DNA from: Sinonovacula constricta
Lineage: Eukaryota; Mollusca; Bivalvia; Cardiida; Solecurtidae
DNA length: 64,000 nucleotides
NCBI GenBank assembly: GCA_007844125.1
Contig: CM017566.1
Coordinates: 58,036,970-58,100,969 of the forward strand
Direction: 5' to 3'
Shown piece after piece: positions 24,181-35,235 of this stretch. The notes below the pieces were generated by a model, which worked only from the letters and a program-made list of their open reading frames with translations, made no database searches and had not been told where the DNA came from. Every line of letters begins with the position of its first letter. The stretch's first letter is position 1. The position numbers were made by a program, and so were the translations under genes.

Positions 24181-24411
24181 GCCATTGATGCTGAACATGC
24201 TATTAGTTGACATTATAAGTATAAATACAACTGTGAATGCTTTGTGTCACCAGATACAAACTGTCATCATAAAGTTGTACATGGTTAGCAATGAGTCTAT
24301 GACAACAACCACCTACAGTCCTCCACCAGGAGACCAGTGGTCAGCAAATAGTTGACCATAGGACAACACCCACCTGTATTGCATGACTATAGCAAATGAC
24401 CGCTATGACAT

Positions 24412-24499
24412 GCCTAATTAGGCCAGGTAATGCTAATTGGTCATTAATTAGCAGACAATGAGAATACAAATGTCCAATTAAGGATGAGACAATTGGACA
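24412..24499. promoter_or_regulatory. Cluster of TAATT palindromes (candidate homeodomain cis-element)
   Basis: There are three consecutive inverted motifs in 88 bp. GCCTAATTAGGC (24412-24423) is a perfect 12-mer. GCTAATT/AATTAGC arms lie at 24432-24438 and 24446-24452. TGTCCAATT/AATTGGACA arms lie at 24471-24479 and 24491-24499. TAATTA and TAATTG are core sites of homeodomain proteins. The symmetric arrangement would suit dimers. Function is inference. Confidence 0.3.
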
Positions 24500-24559
24500 C
24501 TTGCTGTTGTTGATGGGAGTATAATACAGACATGTCATGTTTGATGTAGGGCAGAAGAG

Positions 24560-27500
24560 GCACACAAAAATAACTGGTAAGATGTTATCAAACTATGAAC
24601 AATTAAGCTTACAAGATTGATACGAAGTCTGAAACTTAAGAGCAATTATTTAAGAAAACTGATGAGAAAGACATTTTCTCTCTTGTTGTAAATGATGGTC
24701 TAGGACTAGTTAATCCAGTGTTTAGATAGCTGATAAGATCTAGTATACACAGTACAGAATAGATTGAGACGGTGTTGAAGGCATAGTGTTTAAGGCATGC
24801 TATCACACTGAAGGCCACATTACTGTTTCTGCTTTAAGTACAAGCTTTCACTGTAACTGACAGATTATTTGATTAGTTTTAGACAAAAATAGTTTCCTGA
24901 TACAGGTGTTAAATGAATACACATTTGGATTATAGAGGAAGGCAAGTGCTGTAAGATACCTGTTTCCTTTGGGGTTGAAATTATCTCAAGGAAGGGCTAT
25001 AACTCTGCTACAAATAAGTGGATAGTTAACAAAATCAAACCTGACTTGTACTTTGATATTATATGAAAATAAACCAATTATGAATTAAATAAAACTGAAT
25101 ACTCTTTAAGTTCATGATCAGAAACGAAAGATTCTCCTTTCCATACAACAAGGTGAGGCCATAATACAGTACAACATAATAATACAACATACATGTATCA
25201 AGGGTGTAGTACGCAAACTCAAACTTGACCTGTATAATTTTAAGTCATAAACTCATATTCTCAATATTAATGAAATCTGATGAACCATTTAAATAGTATT
25301 GGCTGGGAACCAATTATACACAGATGCACAAGAATTTGTTATGAAAAATAACAAAGGGCAATAACTCCAGAACAACAATACAATATGAGTTATCACACCT
25401 TTATACATAACTACACATCAATATTAATCATTCCTGTTGGGACATATCCCATAATTCTCAACAAACCCTGTTATATGGATACTCATAATATTGGCCATTT
25501 TAAGTCTCTTCTTATGCCTACCAGTAATATAGGCTTTGGGCTAGCAATAAAGTATTTTTTTATCAGAAAACATTTTGCTTTCCTTAAGGTTTTATTGACA
25601 TGTATCTCCAATTAAAGAATCTGTTATGTATTATCTGTTAACTGGACTATAATGGATAATTGTAATAATTGTTTGCCTGTTGATTAATAAATAGCCACAC
25701 CCTGCACCAAACATAACATTCTCTGGACAAGCATTAAATAATGGGACTGCTATAAAATGAATTTTCATAATATTCTTCATTCTTTGGTTAACAGTTGTAA
25801 GGTATGACAGAGTATCGAAGTTTCAACCCTATCAAACAAACAAGTCTGTAGTAGCAGCACTGAATGGACATTGTATCCATAATTAACAAAACTTTTAGAA
25901 TTATAAAGGGCCATAACTTTGATGCAAGAATGATCCTATCTGAGCTATCCTTTGTACTGACATACATGATTTGCTCATTTAGAGCTTTGTTAAAGAAGAA
26001 ACTTAAAAGAATATTTTTTTTAATTGTTCATCGCACAGTTGATGTGTGATCTGTTGTTGTATTTATACAGTTTCCAAAAGCCAGGACTCACGCAAGGACT
26101 GCACAGTGGTGGACTTTCAGCAAAGAATCTGAATATAGCATGTTATCTAAATGCAAACACTTTTATAATGTGGTTTTGTATGACCTATTAGTTTGATCTT
26201 TCAACCTAATGACATTTTTATGTAGTATAAATGAAGACCTATTGGAGAAAAGGTATGTTCGTTGGCTATGACAATACTTTAAGTAGGGAATAAACTAAGT
26301 AATGGAGTGACAGTTCTATTTACCTTGCATAAAATTGTGATAGATATCACAAAGATAATATGTCAAATGTGTATTATATATATTTAGTAAAATAATTGAT
26401 GATAAAAAAAGTGTAAACCAAACAATCACTTCTGACTTATGGCTCTAGAAAGAAAATTGTGACTGACAGAAATTATTAAAATCAAGATTTAATAAAAGGA
26501 CAATAACTTTATTAATTGAAGGAGCAATGTCACAACATTTGACATGCATCATTTTCCTATAATTATTCACAAACATTACATAAATTTGATCTTCAGTGAT
26601 GTAGACTGTCTATCAGGGTTATTTATAAACAGTTAAAAGTTTATTTGGAGTGATTAAAAAGCAATTGTTTCTTTGGATTGTTGCTTCTTCTTTCCTGACT
26701 TTGTTTTGTATCAAAACTGAATAAAGGATATTTGTAGTCTTTTTTTGTTAATTTTAAACCATATCTTTGTTAGTAAACATACACTTTTTTGCATAAAGGT
26801 ACATTCATAATGTTGCATAAAGAATTGTGTTGCATATTGCAATATGGCATGGTTTATTCTCACAATTTTGGGAACATGACCTGACCCCTAGAATCAGGAA
26901 TTTTTGCTTTAGACAAAATTGGGAGAAACTCAAACCATATTATATAGATCAAATAAAGCAAAACAAAATCAAATATTTAGTTCATTCAACTTTTTATAAA
27001 TTGAACTCATTTACAAGGCAATATCTCTATCATGTGACTGAGGTAGCCAATTATGTCAAATTTTATCAGGGGTGATAATTACAGTTGTTCTTTGAATTTG
27101 GAATTTCCTCCTTGAAATTGAGAAAAAAATATACTTTTTGCAATTGGGAACATGACCAAAGAGCGATCTTCAAAAACTGTATGGTCTAGCATAGTGTGAT
27201 ATATTAAAATATAATTTTTCATGATACCTATTCCTTAAAATACTGAAAAGCAACCCAAAACAATGTCCCTTAGCAGCAGTAATAAACTTGGATAAAGTTA
27301 TGGTTCTGTATTGTATTTTGGGTACCTATATACCAAGTTTGAAGAAAATCACTTTAGTATATTTCTAGGTATTTGACAAGAAAGTAGAATCAAGAAAAGG
27401 TAACTAAAACAAACTTAAGAAGAGTTATGGCTCTTTAGACACTGTACTTTGACTCATCTGGTAATGCAGAAATATATATTTACATTGGTACATAGGTTTA

Positions 27501-28206
27501 ACACACCAAGCAGAATGTGACTTTCTAAATAAATCATGCAAAATATTTGCAAAGTATCTCCAGAAAGTGCATATAAATAGGTACATAGCTTTAAAACAAT
27601 AATTGCGCAGAAAAGTGACTTTCAAGTGTTAATGGTAGTGCTGGCAGTTTTATCTCCCCTTAGTTTACCCCTCTCCCTAAGCACCAGCAGGGGTATAAAT
27701 CACGTATGCCTACTGCTTTATATAAATCCATTACGAGGCTTTATGGCGCATGTTGATAGTATCATGATAGACATGACAGTTTTATGGGCAAAATAACTCT
27801 CAACTTAATTCCCGACAAGCATAACTAAATAATTACTATACTTTGGATTATGACGAAATGAATATTGATGTTAGTTTTATGACTAGAATGGAAAGCATTG
27901 GAGGAGTGAGGAAACTGCAGGAGGAGACAAAGGGAACAGCAAGCTGTGGGCTGAATTAATGATTACAGGCTATGCATATTGTGTTGATATCTGGTATAAG
28001 AGAGAGATTGTATTATGATATGAAAGTAGTTGATTAAAAATCTGGGCCTCTGTTTGTTGAATATATTTTTATATGTTTCTGCAGTAAATATTGGATACAG
28101 TCTATTTAAAAGGGACAGACAGACAGACAAACATACAGGGGTTACTGGTTATTATAATGTAGTTATAAATTAGTGGACTGAAACATTATTTTGTGCAAAC
28201 ATGAGA

Positions 28207-28209
<3 letters not shown>
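24560..28209. other. A/T-rich stretch with decayed GGGC(A/C)ATAACT modules
   Basis: No gene recognised. Short pieces of the bivalve-type dispersed module recur: AGGGCTATAACTCTGC (about 24987), AAAGGGCAATAACTCCAG (about 25352), AAAGGGCCATAACTTTGATG (about 25907), AAGGACAATAACTTTAT (about 26497) and GTTTGAAGAAAATCACTTTA (about 27338). Their spacing suggests an old, eroded tandem of the module intact at 54.6-56.0 kb. A (GACA)n stretch lies at 28110-28130. Confidence 0.5.

Positions 28210-28284
<75 letters not shown>
28210..28284. repeat. (TA)n microsatellite, ~37 repeats
   Basis: An uninterrupted TA run of about 74 bp, the longest perfect dinucleotide tract in the window. Its length may be affected by assembly. 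Confidence 0.95.
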
Positions 28285-28490
28285 CCTCATTTGCATACGC
28301 CCTTCTATATTTAATATGACGTCATCCAGTCCATAAATCGCATATTGACCGGCTACCCGGTCCATAATTCTTATATTGACTGTTTATGACATCATCCTCA
28401 GCTGCGCTTCGGGCCATATTCCTTCCTCGGTCTGACCAACCAGTCCGTAAACTTGCATATTGCCCTCAAGGCCATGTATTATTTGTTAAA
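28285..28490. mobile_element. CpG-bearing insert between two (TA)n tracts
   Basis: This is a roughly 200-bp segment, clearly less A/T-rich than its flanks, with (TA)n immediately on both sides. Internally it has three imperfect repeats of a GTCCATAAnTCGCATATTGA-like unit (about 28340, 28370 and 28445). It also has a perfect CRE-type TGACGTCA at 28317-28324 and AGCTGCGCTTCGG. The bracketing suggests an element inserted into a TA microsatellite. No coding capacity. Confidence 0.4.
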
Positions 28491-28560
28491 TATATATATA
28501 TATATATACAGACAGACAAACAAACAGGCAGACAGACAGACAGAAAAACAGACTGAGACA
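28491..28560. repeat. (TA)n followed by (GACA)n
   Basis: A short TA tract (28491-28509) passes directly into CAGACAGACAAACAAACAGG and further GACA units. A similar GACA run precedes the upstream (TA)n at 28110-28130, so the insert is flanked by matching compound microsatellites. Confidence 0.85.
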
Positions 28561-28849
28561 AGAACAGGCACCAGGAAAGGTCGACAAAAATTTAGGTATT
28601 TGATGAAAGTATCTTGTTTTCTGCAATCATCTATGGATAAAAGAATGTTAGCTGTATATGTATAGCTAAAATATTGATGTTAATAATTTTTTGCCAACAC
28701 CACTATTCCTTTACCTGTGTCTCAACAGCCTTAGATCTTTATGTCTTAAAAGTTACAATTAAAACCTCAGGAGATCACCTCCACAAATTGTAAACATGAC
28801 TTGATGCGCATAATCTTCCATAAATAACACAGTTAGTGAGAAGCCAATT

Positions 28850-28930
28850 AATATTCTTTGCGCAAGTAAATAAAATGAATTGTCATTATGTAATTAATGA
28901 TGACATACACATCAAAGCTTTACAAGCATA
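28850..28930. promoter_or_regulatory. Motif-dense candidate cis-regulatory block
   Basis: Several transcription-factor cores occur in about 80 bp: a palindromic TTGCGCAA (28858-28865, C/EBP type), AAGTAAATAAA (forkhead-like), TAATTAATGATGACAT (28891 onward, homeodomain plus ATF half-site) and ATCAAAG (28911-28917, TCF/LEF). Such density can arise by chance in A/T-rich DNA. Confidence 0.2.
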
Positions 28931-29364
28931 AAAGCGTTGAAAACAATGCATTTTTCCACTCCTGGTTATGTGCCAAACACACATACACTTGCAAGTGATC
29001 AATTTTACCACTTACCTACATGGTTTTTTAACAAAATGGTACGGCAAGAAAGATATCGTCTCATCAGTTTTAAGTGCTAATTTATGTGTCAGATAATTGA
29101 CTATATGCTGATTTGGTTCAAATTATCACAACGATCATAATTAACAAGAGGAACACAAGATTTATAATAATACGTCACAGAGTAGGCTAGACTGCTGGCC
29201 TGGATGAAGTACTGTTTTTCATCAATTGAATGAAAAAATGCACATATGTGAACCTTTTAACTGATGACTGAATATAAAAGACCTCAAAAACAAGATATCA
29301 GTGGAACGGATGGATGCTCCCTGGGGCATTACCTGGACACAGGAAAATATACAATATTACGCTA

Positions 29365-29680
29365 AAATAAGAGGGCCAGGATGGCCCTTAATCGATCACT
29401 TGAAGACACAGGCTTTCAGTAGGCCCATATCTGGAGTCAAGAGATTTAGAGTTATTTACATTAGAAATCTTACTGTAGAAAGATTGAGCCATAAATGTGG
29501 CCTCTAGCATGTTCACAAGGTTTTTCTAAGAGTTGACCCAGTGACCTATTTTTTGACAACGTGACATGACCCAGTAACGTACATTATGTACTCATTCAAG
29601 ATTTAATGCAAGCAAACATTGTGGTTAAGTTTGGTAAACCAAAAAAAAGAGCTTTAACTCAGTTAACACAAACTGTCACT
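29365..29680 (+). mobile_element. Bivalve-type dispersed repeat D, copy 1
   Basis: It starts GGGCCAGGATGGCCCTTAAT and continues through TTAGAGTTATTTACATTAGA, ATGTGGCCTCTAGCATGTTC, GACCCAGTGACCTATTTTTT and CAAGATTTAATGCAAGCAAA. The same blocks in the same order occur at 43140-43625. From memory this is among the commonest interspersed repeats in bivalves. Short ORFs inside are passenger ORFs. Confidence 0.65.
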
Positions 29681-29769
29681 TGTTGACTTGCTTATATTAT
29701 TTAAATCTCCACAAACAAGTTATGCTATATATAAGTAGTTTTGTTGAATGAGCAATGGAATGGTTACTA

Positions 29770-30020
29770 AATATTGTTTCAGATGAGAAGATTTTCAAAG
29801 TTTTACTATAAAGCCACATATGGAAATTGGCCAAGCTCCTGCAGCCACATTTTTTTATCAACCAACCAATCTTTTTTTTACCAACCTTGATAGAGAGCTA
29901 TGCAAGAAACATATATACCCAATGTAAAGGCTCTTGATCATGTAGTTTCTGCAAGTTTTACTATTATGGCCATTAATATAAACTATATATAGCCAGATAG
30001 GAAAATGCCCGAATCCTGGC
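29770..30020 (+). mobile_element. Bivalve-type dispersed repeat E, copy 1
   Basis: It contains AGATGAGAAGATTTTCAAAG, AGCCACATATGGAAATTGGC, AAGCTCCTGCAGCCACATTT and GTAGTTTCTGCAAG. A second internal pass (AGCCAGATAGGAAAATGCCC, TCCTGGCAGCCATGAC) shows that the module is itself tandem. It matches the copy at 33005-33525. Confidence 0.6.
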
Positions 30021-30039
30021 AGCCATGACATCCTGCTAT

Positions 30040-30345
30040 GTATATAAACACCTAACATGAATGTCTGACATTTACACCTGACATTAAACACCTTATATGG
30101 ACATGAAGACTTGGTGCAGATATAAAAACCTAACATGAATACCTGCCATGGACATAAACATCTGACATCAACTTGAACACAGGCTTTAGACATGAACACC
30201 TGACATTAACACTTGACATGAACACATAGTTACCATGTACATGAATATCTGACATGAACACTTGACATGACTATGAACACCTGACATAACAACATGACAT
30301 GATACCATATGCATTGGTGACAATAGTTCTGACACTTGACCTGAC
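30040..30345. repeat. Degenerate minisatellite (GACATGAACACCT units)
   Basis: Degenerate copies of GACATGAACACCTGACAT with no fixed period, beginning right after repeat E. The unit has lost regularity, which suggests an old array. Two minus-strand ORFs of about 100 codons here are by-products of a C/M/S/V-rich reading of the repeat. Confidence 0.7.
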
Positions 30346-30737
30346 CATTGTTGAATTATAGCAATTAACCTGGTTACATAGTGAGAATAAGCAAATTGAG
30401 CTTTATTACTTCCATTTTTATATGAGTTTAGACTGGGCCAAATCAGTGGCCTTAAGTACCTCAGGCTCACACTCTATCAATCCCACTACCTGAAGGTTGG
30501 TTAATTGCAAAAGAACACAGACTTTCAATGAGCATGATATCAGTGAAGCATAGTAAATTTCATAAATAAGTAAACATAAAATTAGCCACTTGACAAAACC
30601 ATTAGCAACTGGAACCTACCAGAGGCATCCACCCATAGATGACAACATCACAATTATGGTGCCAGACATTCTAACCAACCAAATCCATTATGATGTCTAC
30701 CAACCTCTATATTCTAACTTGTGTCAGCTTGCCATGA

Positions 30738-30756
30738 CTAATTAGGGATTAATTAG
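30738..30756. promoter_or_regulatory. CTAATTA-GGGAT-TAATTAG palindrome
   Basis: Perfect 7-bp arms with a 5-bp spacer. The spacer and right arm also form GGATTA, an Otx/bicoid-type core. The motif ends TAATTAGGC, as does the palindrome at 24.41 kb. Candidate homeodomain site; inference only. Confidence 0.25.
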
Positions 30757-30759
30757 GCA

Positions 30760-31802
30760 AATAGTGAAGAGACAGAACTGCCAGATCCAAGTGGTTCCTG
30801 TCTGAACAGAATCTACACTTCTTGCTGCCCTATCTCTAGCAACAAGTTAAGGACACAGTAAGATTATGCCTAGTACCAAGCTAAGTAATGGATAGTCACC
30901 ATGATACGTACGAGCACCCTTACGATGTACACAAACTTCTGACTAAGAAGCATCACTTCATGCACACATACATCTAAAACTACATCTACCCCATCAAGGA
31001 AAACCACTCCAGCCTATCAGCCCTTAACAAAACCCATGAGTCTGGGCATGTTTCAATCAAAATCACATGAAATAATTAAATTAATGCATAATCTTGATGT
31101 TACTGCCATACTACTTACAGTGTATTAGAGCATTAACTTTACGGCTTGATTACGGCACCTCTCTGCCTGACAGGGAATGCTTTATTGCTTTCTGACAGTA
31201 GTTATGGGACAATCAAGAGTACAACAAATAGCAAAATGCATTAAACCAACTCCCCAGAAGAATTCAAGGAGTCCATAAGAAAAGAAATTATTTCTAAAAC
31301 TGCATTTTACAAAAGAAGACTACATGGGTGTGTGCTTGATGTGACATTTAAGATTTAATAAAAAACATCTAGAAGAATTCTAAATCTTACTTCTGTTATA
31401 ATGTATCAAAGAATTATATCAGATTACAGATAACAAGTCTGACAAGAAAAATACCAAAATCCCAAACTCACTGAAAATAAAATGTAAGTAACATTTCCCT
31501 AGATTTAGTTCTCCATTTTTCTTCATGTTATGGTTACACTAAGTTTAAATGGACATTGTTTTGTAATTTGTAGATCTTCAGTACCATGTTTAATCATTTT
31601 CTTTACCATCAGAATCAGAGCTTTGATGAAAATTTCATAATAAAATCCAAAAGGATGACCTAATGTAATTAACATCTACATAAATGCATACAAACCTTGG
31701 GTTTAGGTTAAAGAACTTGCTTTAATAAAAACACTTTTTAAAGTCTTTCTTTAAAGCTGGCACTGTTCTTTTAATGGAATAAAAAAAGACAGAAATCTAA
31801 CT
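30760..31802. other. Non-coding stretch
   Basis: About 30770-30860 holds another GATCC-family fragment (CCAGATCCAAGTGG, AATCTACACTTCTTGCTGCC). About 31075-31200 contains an ATTAATGCATAATC octamer-like site in a mixed-complexity block. No gene recognised. Confidence 0.4.
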
Positions 31803-32300
31803 TTCCTGTGGTTTCTTATTTTAATACATAAATGTTTTAGAAGCTGTCACAATTCCAATGTTTTCCTGTGGTGTCTTTATTCTTTTACATAAATGTTTTA
31901 GAAGCTGTCATAATTCCAATGTTTTCCTGTGGTGTCTTATTCTATTACATAAATGCTTTAGAAGCTGTCATAATTCCAATGTTTTCCTGTGATGTCTTAT
32001 TCTGTTACATGAATGCTTTAGAAGCTGTCATAATTCCAATGTTTTCCTGTGATGTCTTAATTCTATTACATAAATGCTTTAGAAGCTGTCATAATTCTAA
32101 TGATTTCCTGTGGTGTCTTATTCTATTACATAAATGCTCTAGAAGGTGTCATAATTCCAATGGTTTCCTGTGGTGTTTTTACTCTAATACATAAATGTTT
32201 TAAAAGCTGTCATAATTTTCCTGAGCTGTCTGATTCTATACCATATATGGTATATAACATAAATGTTTTAAAGGTCATCATAATTCCAATGTTTTCAGTA
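31803..32300. repeat. Minisatellite, 60-bp unit, ~8 copies
   Basis: The unit is TTCCTGTGGTGTCTTATTCT, ATTACATAAATGCTTTAGAA, GCTGTCATAATTCCAATGTT. Because 60 is a multiple of 3, one plus frame stays open for about 108 codons as a 20-residue repeat. Indels of one base between units shift it, so selection on the frame is not apparent. Outer units are the most diverged. Confidence 0.95.
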
Positions 32301-33004
32301 GGATTCTAACTTCAACTTAAATAAGTGCTGTAATCTGTTCTATCAAAATCAATATCTAGTTGATATTTTTCTAACAATTAATCATTGATACTCAAAATTA
32401 AAATAAAATATTAACTGATTGGCAGAAAATACAAGGAAAACACTAACAAATGATTTTTGTTCAATCTTTCTTACCATAAATAAGACCAAACTGTTGGTAA
32501 AAGAACAGTTAGACAGTGGTTCTGTGTATAGGCATTTCCCAAATGGCTCACAGGTACTGGTAAATGTTGATAACGAACCTGATAATTCATGATATTTGTT
32601 TATTCTGATACATAATCATGAAATAAATAGTATTTATAATGATAAAACAACTATGTAAATACTTCAATATCTAAATAACTTGTAATCTTTTCATAAAAGT
32701 TAAGGTACTGACATGTCATCAGTACTAATCTCAATATATAATTAATGTCCATTAGGCTCAAGAAAGAATGGCACCTCTAGATTTATAAGGGATAACCATA
32801 CAATTTATCTCCATGCGAGGGGTTGCATGCCTTGCAGCAAACAGTAACCTCTGCCACTACATACTAAAAATGGCTAAATCTCAGTCATGCACTTATTTTT
32901 TTCTTATAAAAATATTACCTTGAAGTGGGCCAGCAGAATGTCATTCATTGATGCCCTAGAGCTGTGTGAACAGTGAAGTATAAATCCTAACTTGTCACTA
33001 CAAA
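32301..33004. other. A/T-rich stretch with a hairpin-headed repeat fragment
   Basis: GAGGGGTTGCATGCCTTGCA at about 32818 followed by AGTAACCTCTGCC is a diverged copy of the hairpin-headed element (copy 1 at 4.93 kb). Otherwise nothing was seen. Confidence 0.45.
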
Positions 33005-33525
33005 CAGGTATTACCTATCTTAGCCATGTTGCACAGGTACAATCTTGATACAAGATGACCTAAGAAAAATGCATACCAAATATCAAGGCTCTAGGTCTAG
33101 TAGTTTCTGACAATAAGATTTTCATTTTTTTCCAATAAAGCTATACAGAGAAAATGGCCTCACCCCTGGCAGCCATGTTTGTTGATGGATTACAATTACT
33201 TGAACAACATTTTGTTCCCCCACCTAAAGAACATTAATACCAAATATCAAGGCTTTAGCTCTTGCAGTTTCCAACAAGAAGATTTTATAAGTTTTCCTAT
33301 TAGCCATATATGGAAAATGCCATGCTCCTGACGGCAATAGATCAAAATAACTTGAACAAATTTTCTTTCCCCTGCCTACTTAAGCTTCTGAGAAAGTTTA
33401 GCTGAATCTAGCCCATTGGTTTCAGAAGAGATGTCATTTGAAAATGATGACAGATGCATGATACGTGACACTGGGCAGTGGGTGATCACAACAGCTCACC
33501 TTTAACATAAGCTCAGGTGAGCTAA
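33005..33525 (+). mobile_element. Bivalve-type dispersed repeat E, copy 2, with hairpin terminus
   Basis: Two internal passes of ACCAAATATCAAGGCTCTAG / ACCAAATATCAAGGCTTTAG, each followed by a pyrimidine-rich gap and a GGCAGCCATG or related block. The 3' end is a perfect inverted repeat, AGCTCACCT (33493-33501) and AGGTGAGCT (33515-33523), with a 13-nt loop. I recall this terminus from many bivalve non-autonomous elements. No coding capacity. Confidence 0.65.
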
Positions 33526-34690
33526 AGAAAGAATGTGACAATTTACTTCCTGAGATCCTGTAATATTGTCATTCATGTTATCCACTCTGACGTGGATATC
33601 TACTTTTAGTAAAGATCTCTGAGAAGCATATTTATAGGATTGGAAAGAAAGAACATTTAGAGTGAATTTTTCATGATAAATACTATCTGACAGCATAGCT
33701 AGTTTTCCAAATCATCTTTTATAAGACTCAAATTGGAGTTTATGCAGAAGTTATGCCCATATTTCACAAAGCAGTGGTAAGACATTTCTACAAATAGTTG
33801 ATATAGGCAAAGTGTTAAATATCACTTTTTATGTTGACATTGATTCTGATACAGCAGTATTACATGTGCAGAATGACATAACCAGTATGTCAGCCCTAGT
33901 CCATATCTGGCATAGTGCTGAGGGACGTAAGTCTTTAACAGGCCATAATAAAAGAACAACATGTTAAAGAGTGATATTAATTTAAAATGTATGATGTTCT
34001 ATTTGGGAACAACACAGAAAATCTTAACAAAAACAAAGAAAATTTAACATCTTTACATTAACATAGACTATATGTATGGTTCTTAGGCCATGTATTACAA
34101 TTGTACATATTTCTCCAATGTACATAATCATGCCTCCTGTCATCAAGACATCATATATTTTACACTGTTTTGTACAAACGAACAGATGACATGACAACAT
34201 TTAGCAAGTCACAAGTGATTTTGATTACGTGAGACATCTTAATGAAGACGATGGCAATTAATGCGTAAGAGAGCAGAGTGGGGGACCATGTAGGCTAATT
34301 AATTTGTAGGAGCGTATGTCAAAAAAGCCTGTCGCCATGACTTCATATGTTGTCACGATATTCCATCATAAGACAAACTAACCGCTCAAGTGACAATGCT
34401 TAAGTCATGTTTGTGGTGACACCCGAAAGAATAAGAGATTAAAAAATGGCCCAGGTATCATATTTTTTCTTTACACACAGCTTATAAAGAGACTTAGTCA
34501 CAGTTGGTCAAATTTGCATTTGGTTGTTGTTATCAATGAAAATGATTTGTTGAACCATATTGAATATTGGATAAAAAATTTACATATGATCACTAGATTA
34601 TGTGTGCAATTGTTGTTCTGAAAATATCTTCATCTTAAATTGAACAAAATTAAAAGCAACCAAATGCTGTTTACTAATTTTGAGCCATTT
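33526..34690. other. Non-coding stretch with a mixed-complexity block at 34210-34440
   Basis: About 34210-34440 is less A/T-rich, non-repetitive and contains GGCAATTAATGCG and GGCTAATTAATTTG. It is a candidate conserved element. No ORF supports an exon. The remainder shows nothing. Confidence 0.35.
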
Positions 34691-35235
34691 GCTTTGAGCT
34701 ATGCATAATGAAGCACAACAACCTAACACTGCTTCAAGCTATGCATAATGAAGCACAACAACCTAACACTGCTTTAAGCTATGCATAATGAAGCACAACA
34801 ACCTAACACTGCTTCAAGCTATGCATAATGAAGCACAACAACCTAACACTGCTTCAAGCTATGCATAATGAAGCACAACAACCTAACACTGCTTCAAGCT
34901 ATGCATAATGAAGCACAACAACCTAACACTGCTTCAAGCTATGCATAATGAAGCACAACAACCTAACACTGCTTCAAGCTATGCATACTTAATCACAACA
35001 ACCTTCTATTCCCCAGACCTACATATTGAATCACAACAACCTACTATTTCCCAGACCTACATACTTAATCACAACAACCTTCTATTCCCCAGACCTACAT
35101 ATTGAATCACAACAACATAATATTGCTTCGAACAATGTATGCTGAATCCCAACAAACTAATACTGAAGCTTAACAACTGAATATTGCTTTGACCTATGCA
35201 TATTGAAGTACAACAACCTAATATCACTTCATAAT
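34691..35235. repeat. Minisatellite, 40-bp unit, homogeneous then variant
   Basis: About seven nearly identical units (GCTTCAAGCTATGCATAATG, AAGCACAACAACCTAACACT) run from 34691 to 34985. They switch abruptly to a variant unit of the same length built on CCCAGACCTACATATTGAAT and CACAACAACCTTCTATTCC. Diverged copies of the first type return at 35110-35230. Confidence 0.95.

Noticed and set aside
29301..29507. 68-codon ORF starting MERMDAPWG
   Set aside because: Most of it overlaps dispersed repeat D, also present at 43.1 kb without the same open frame.
31868..32309. Plus-strand ORFs in the 60-bp array as a repetitive membrane protein
   Set aside because: Unit length is a multiple of 3, single-base indels between units shift the frame, and no flanking coding sequence is present.
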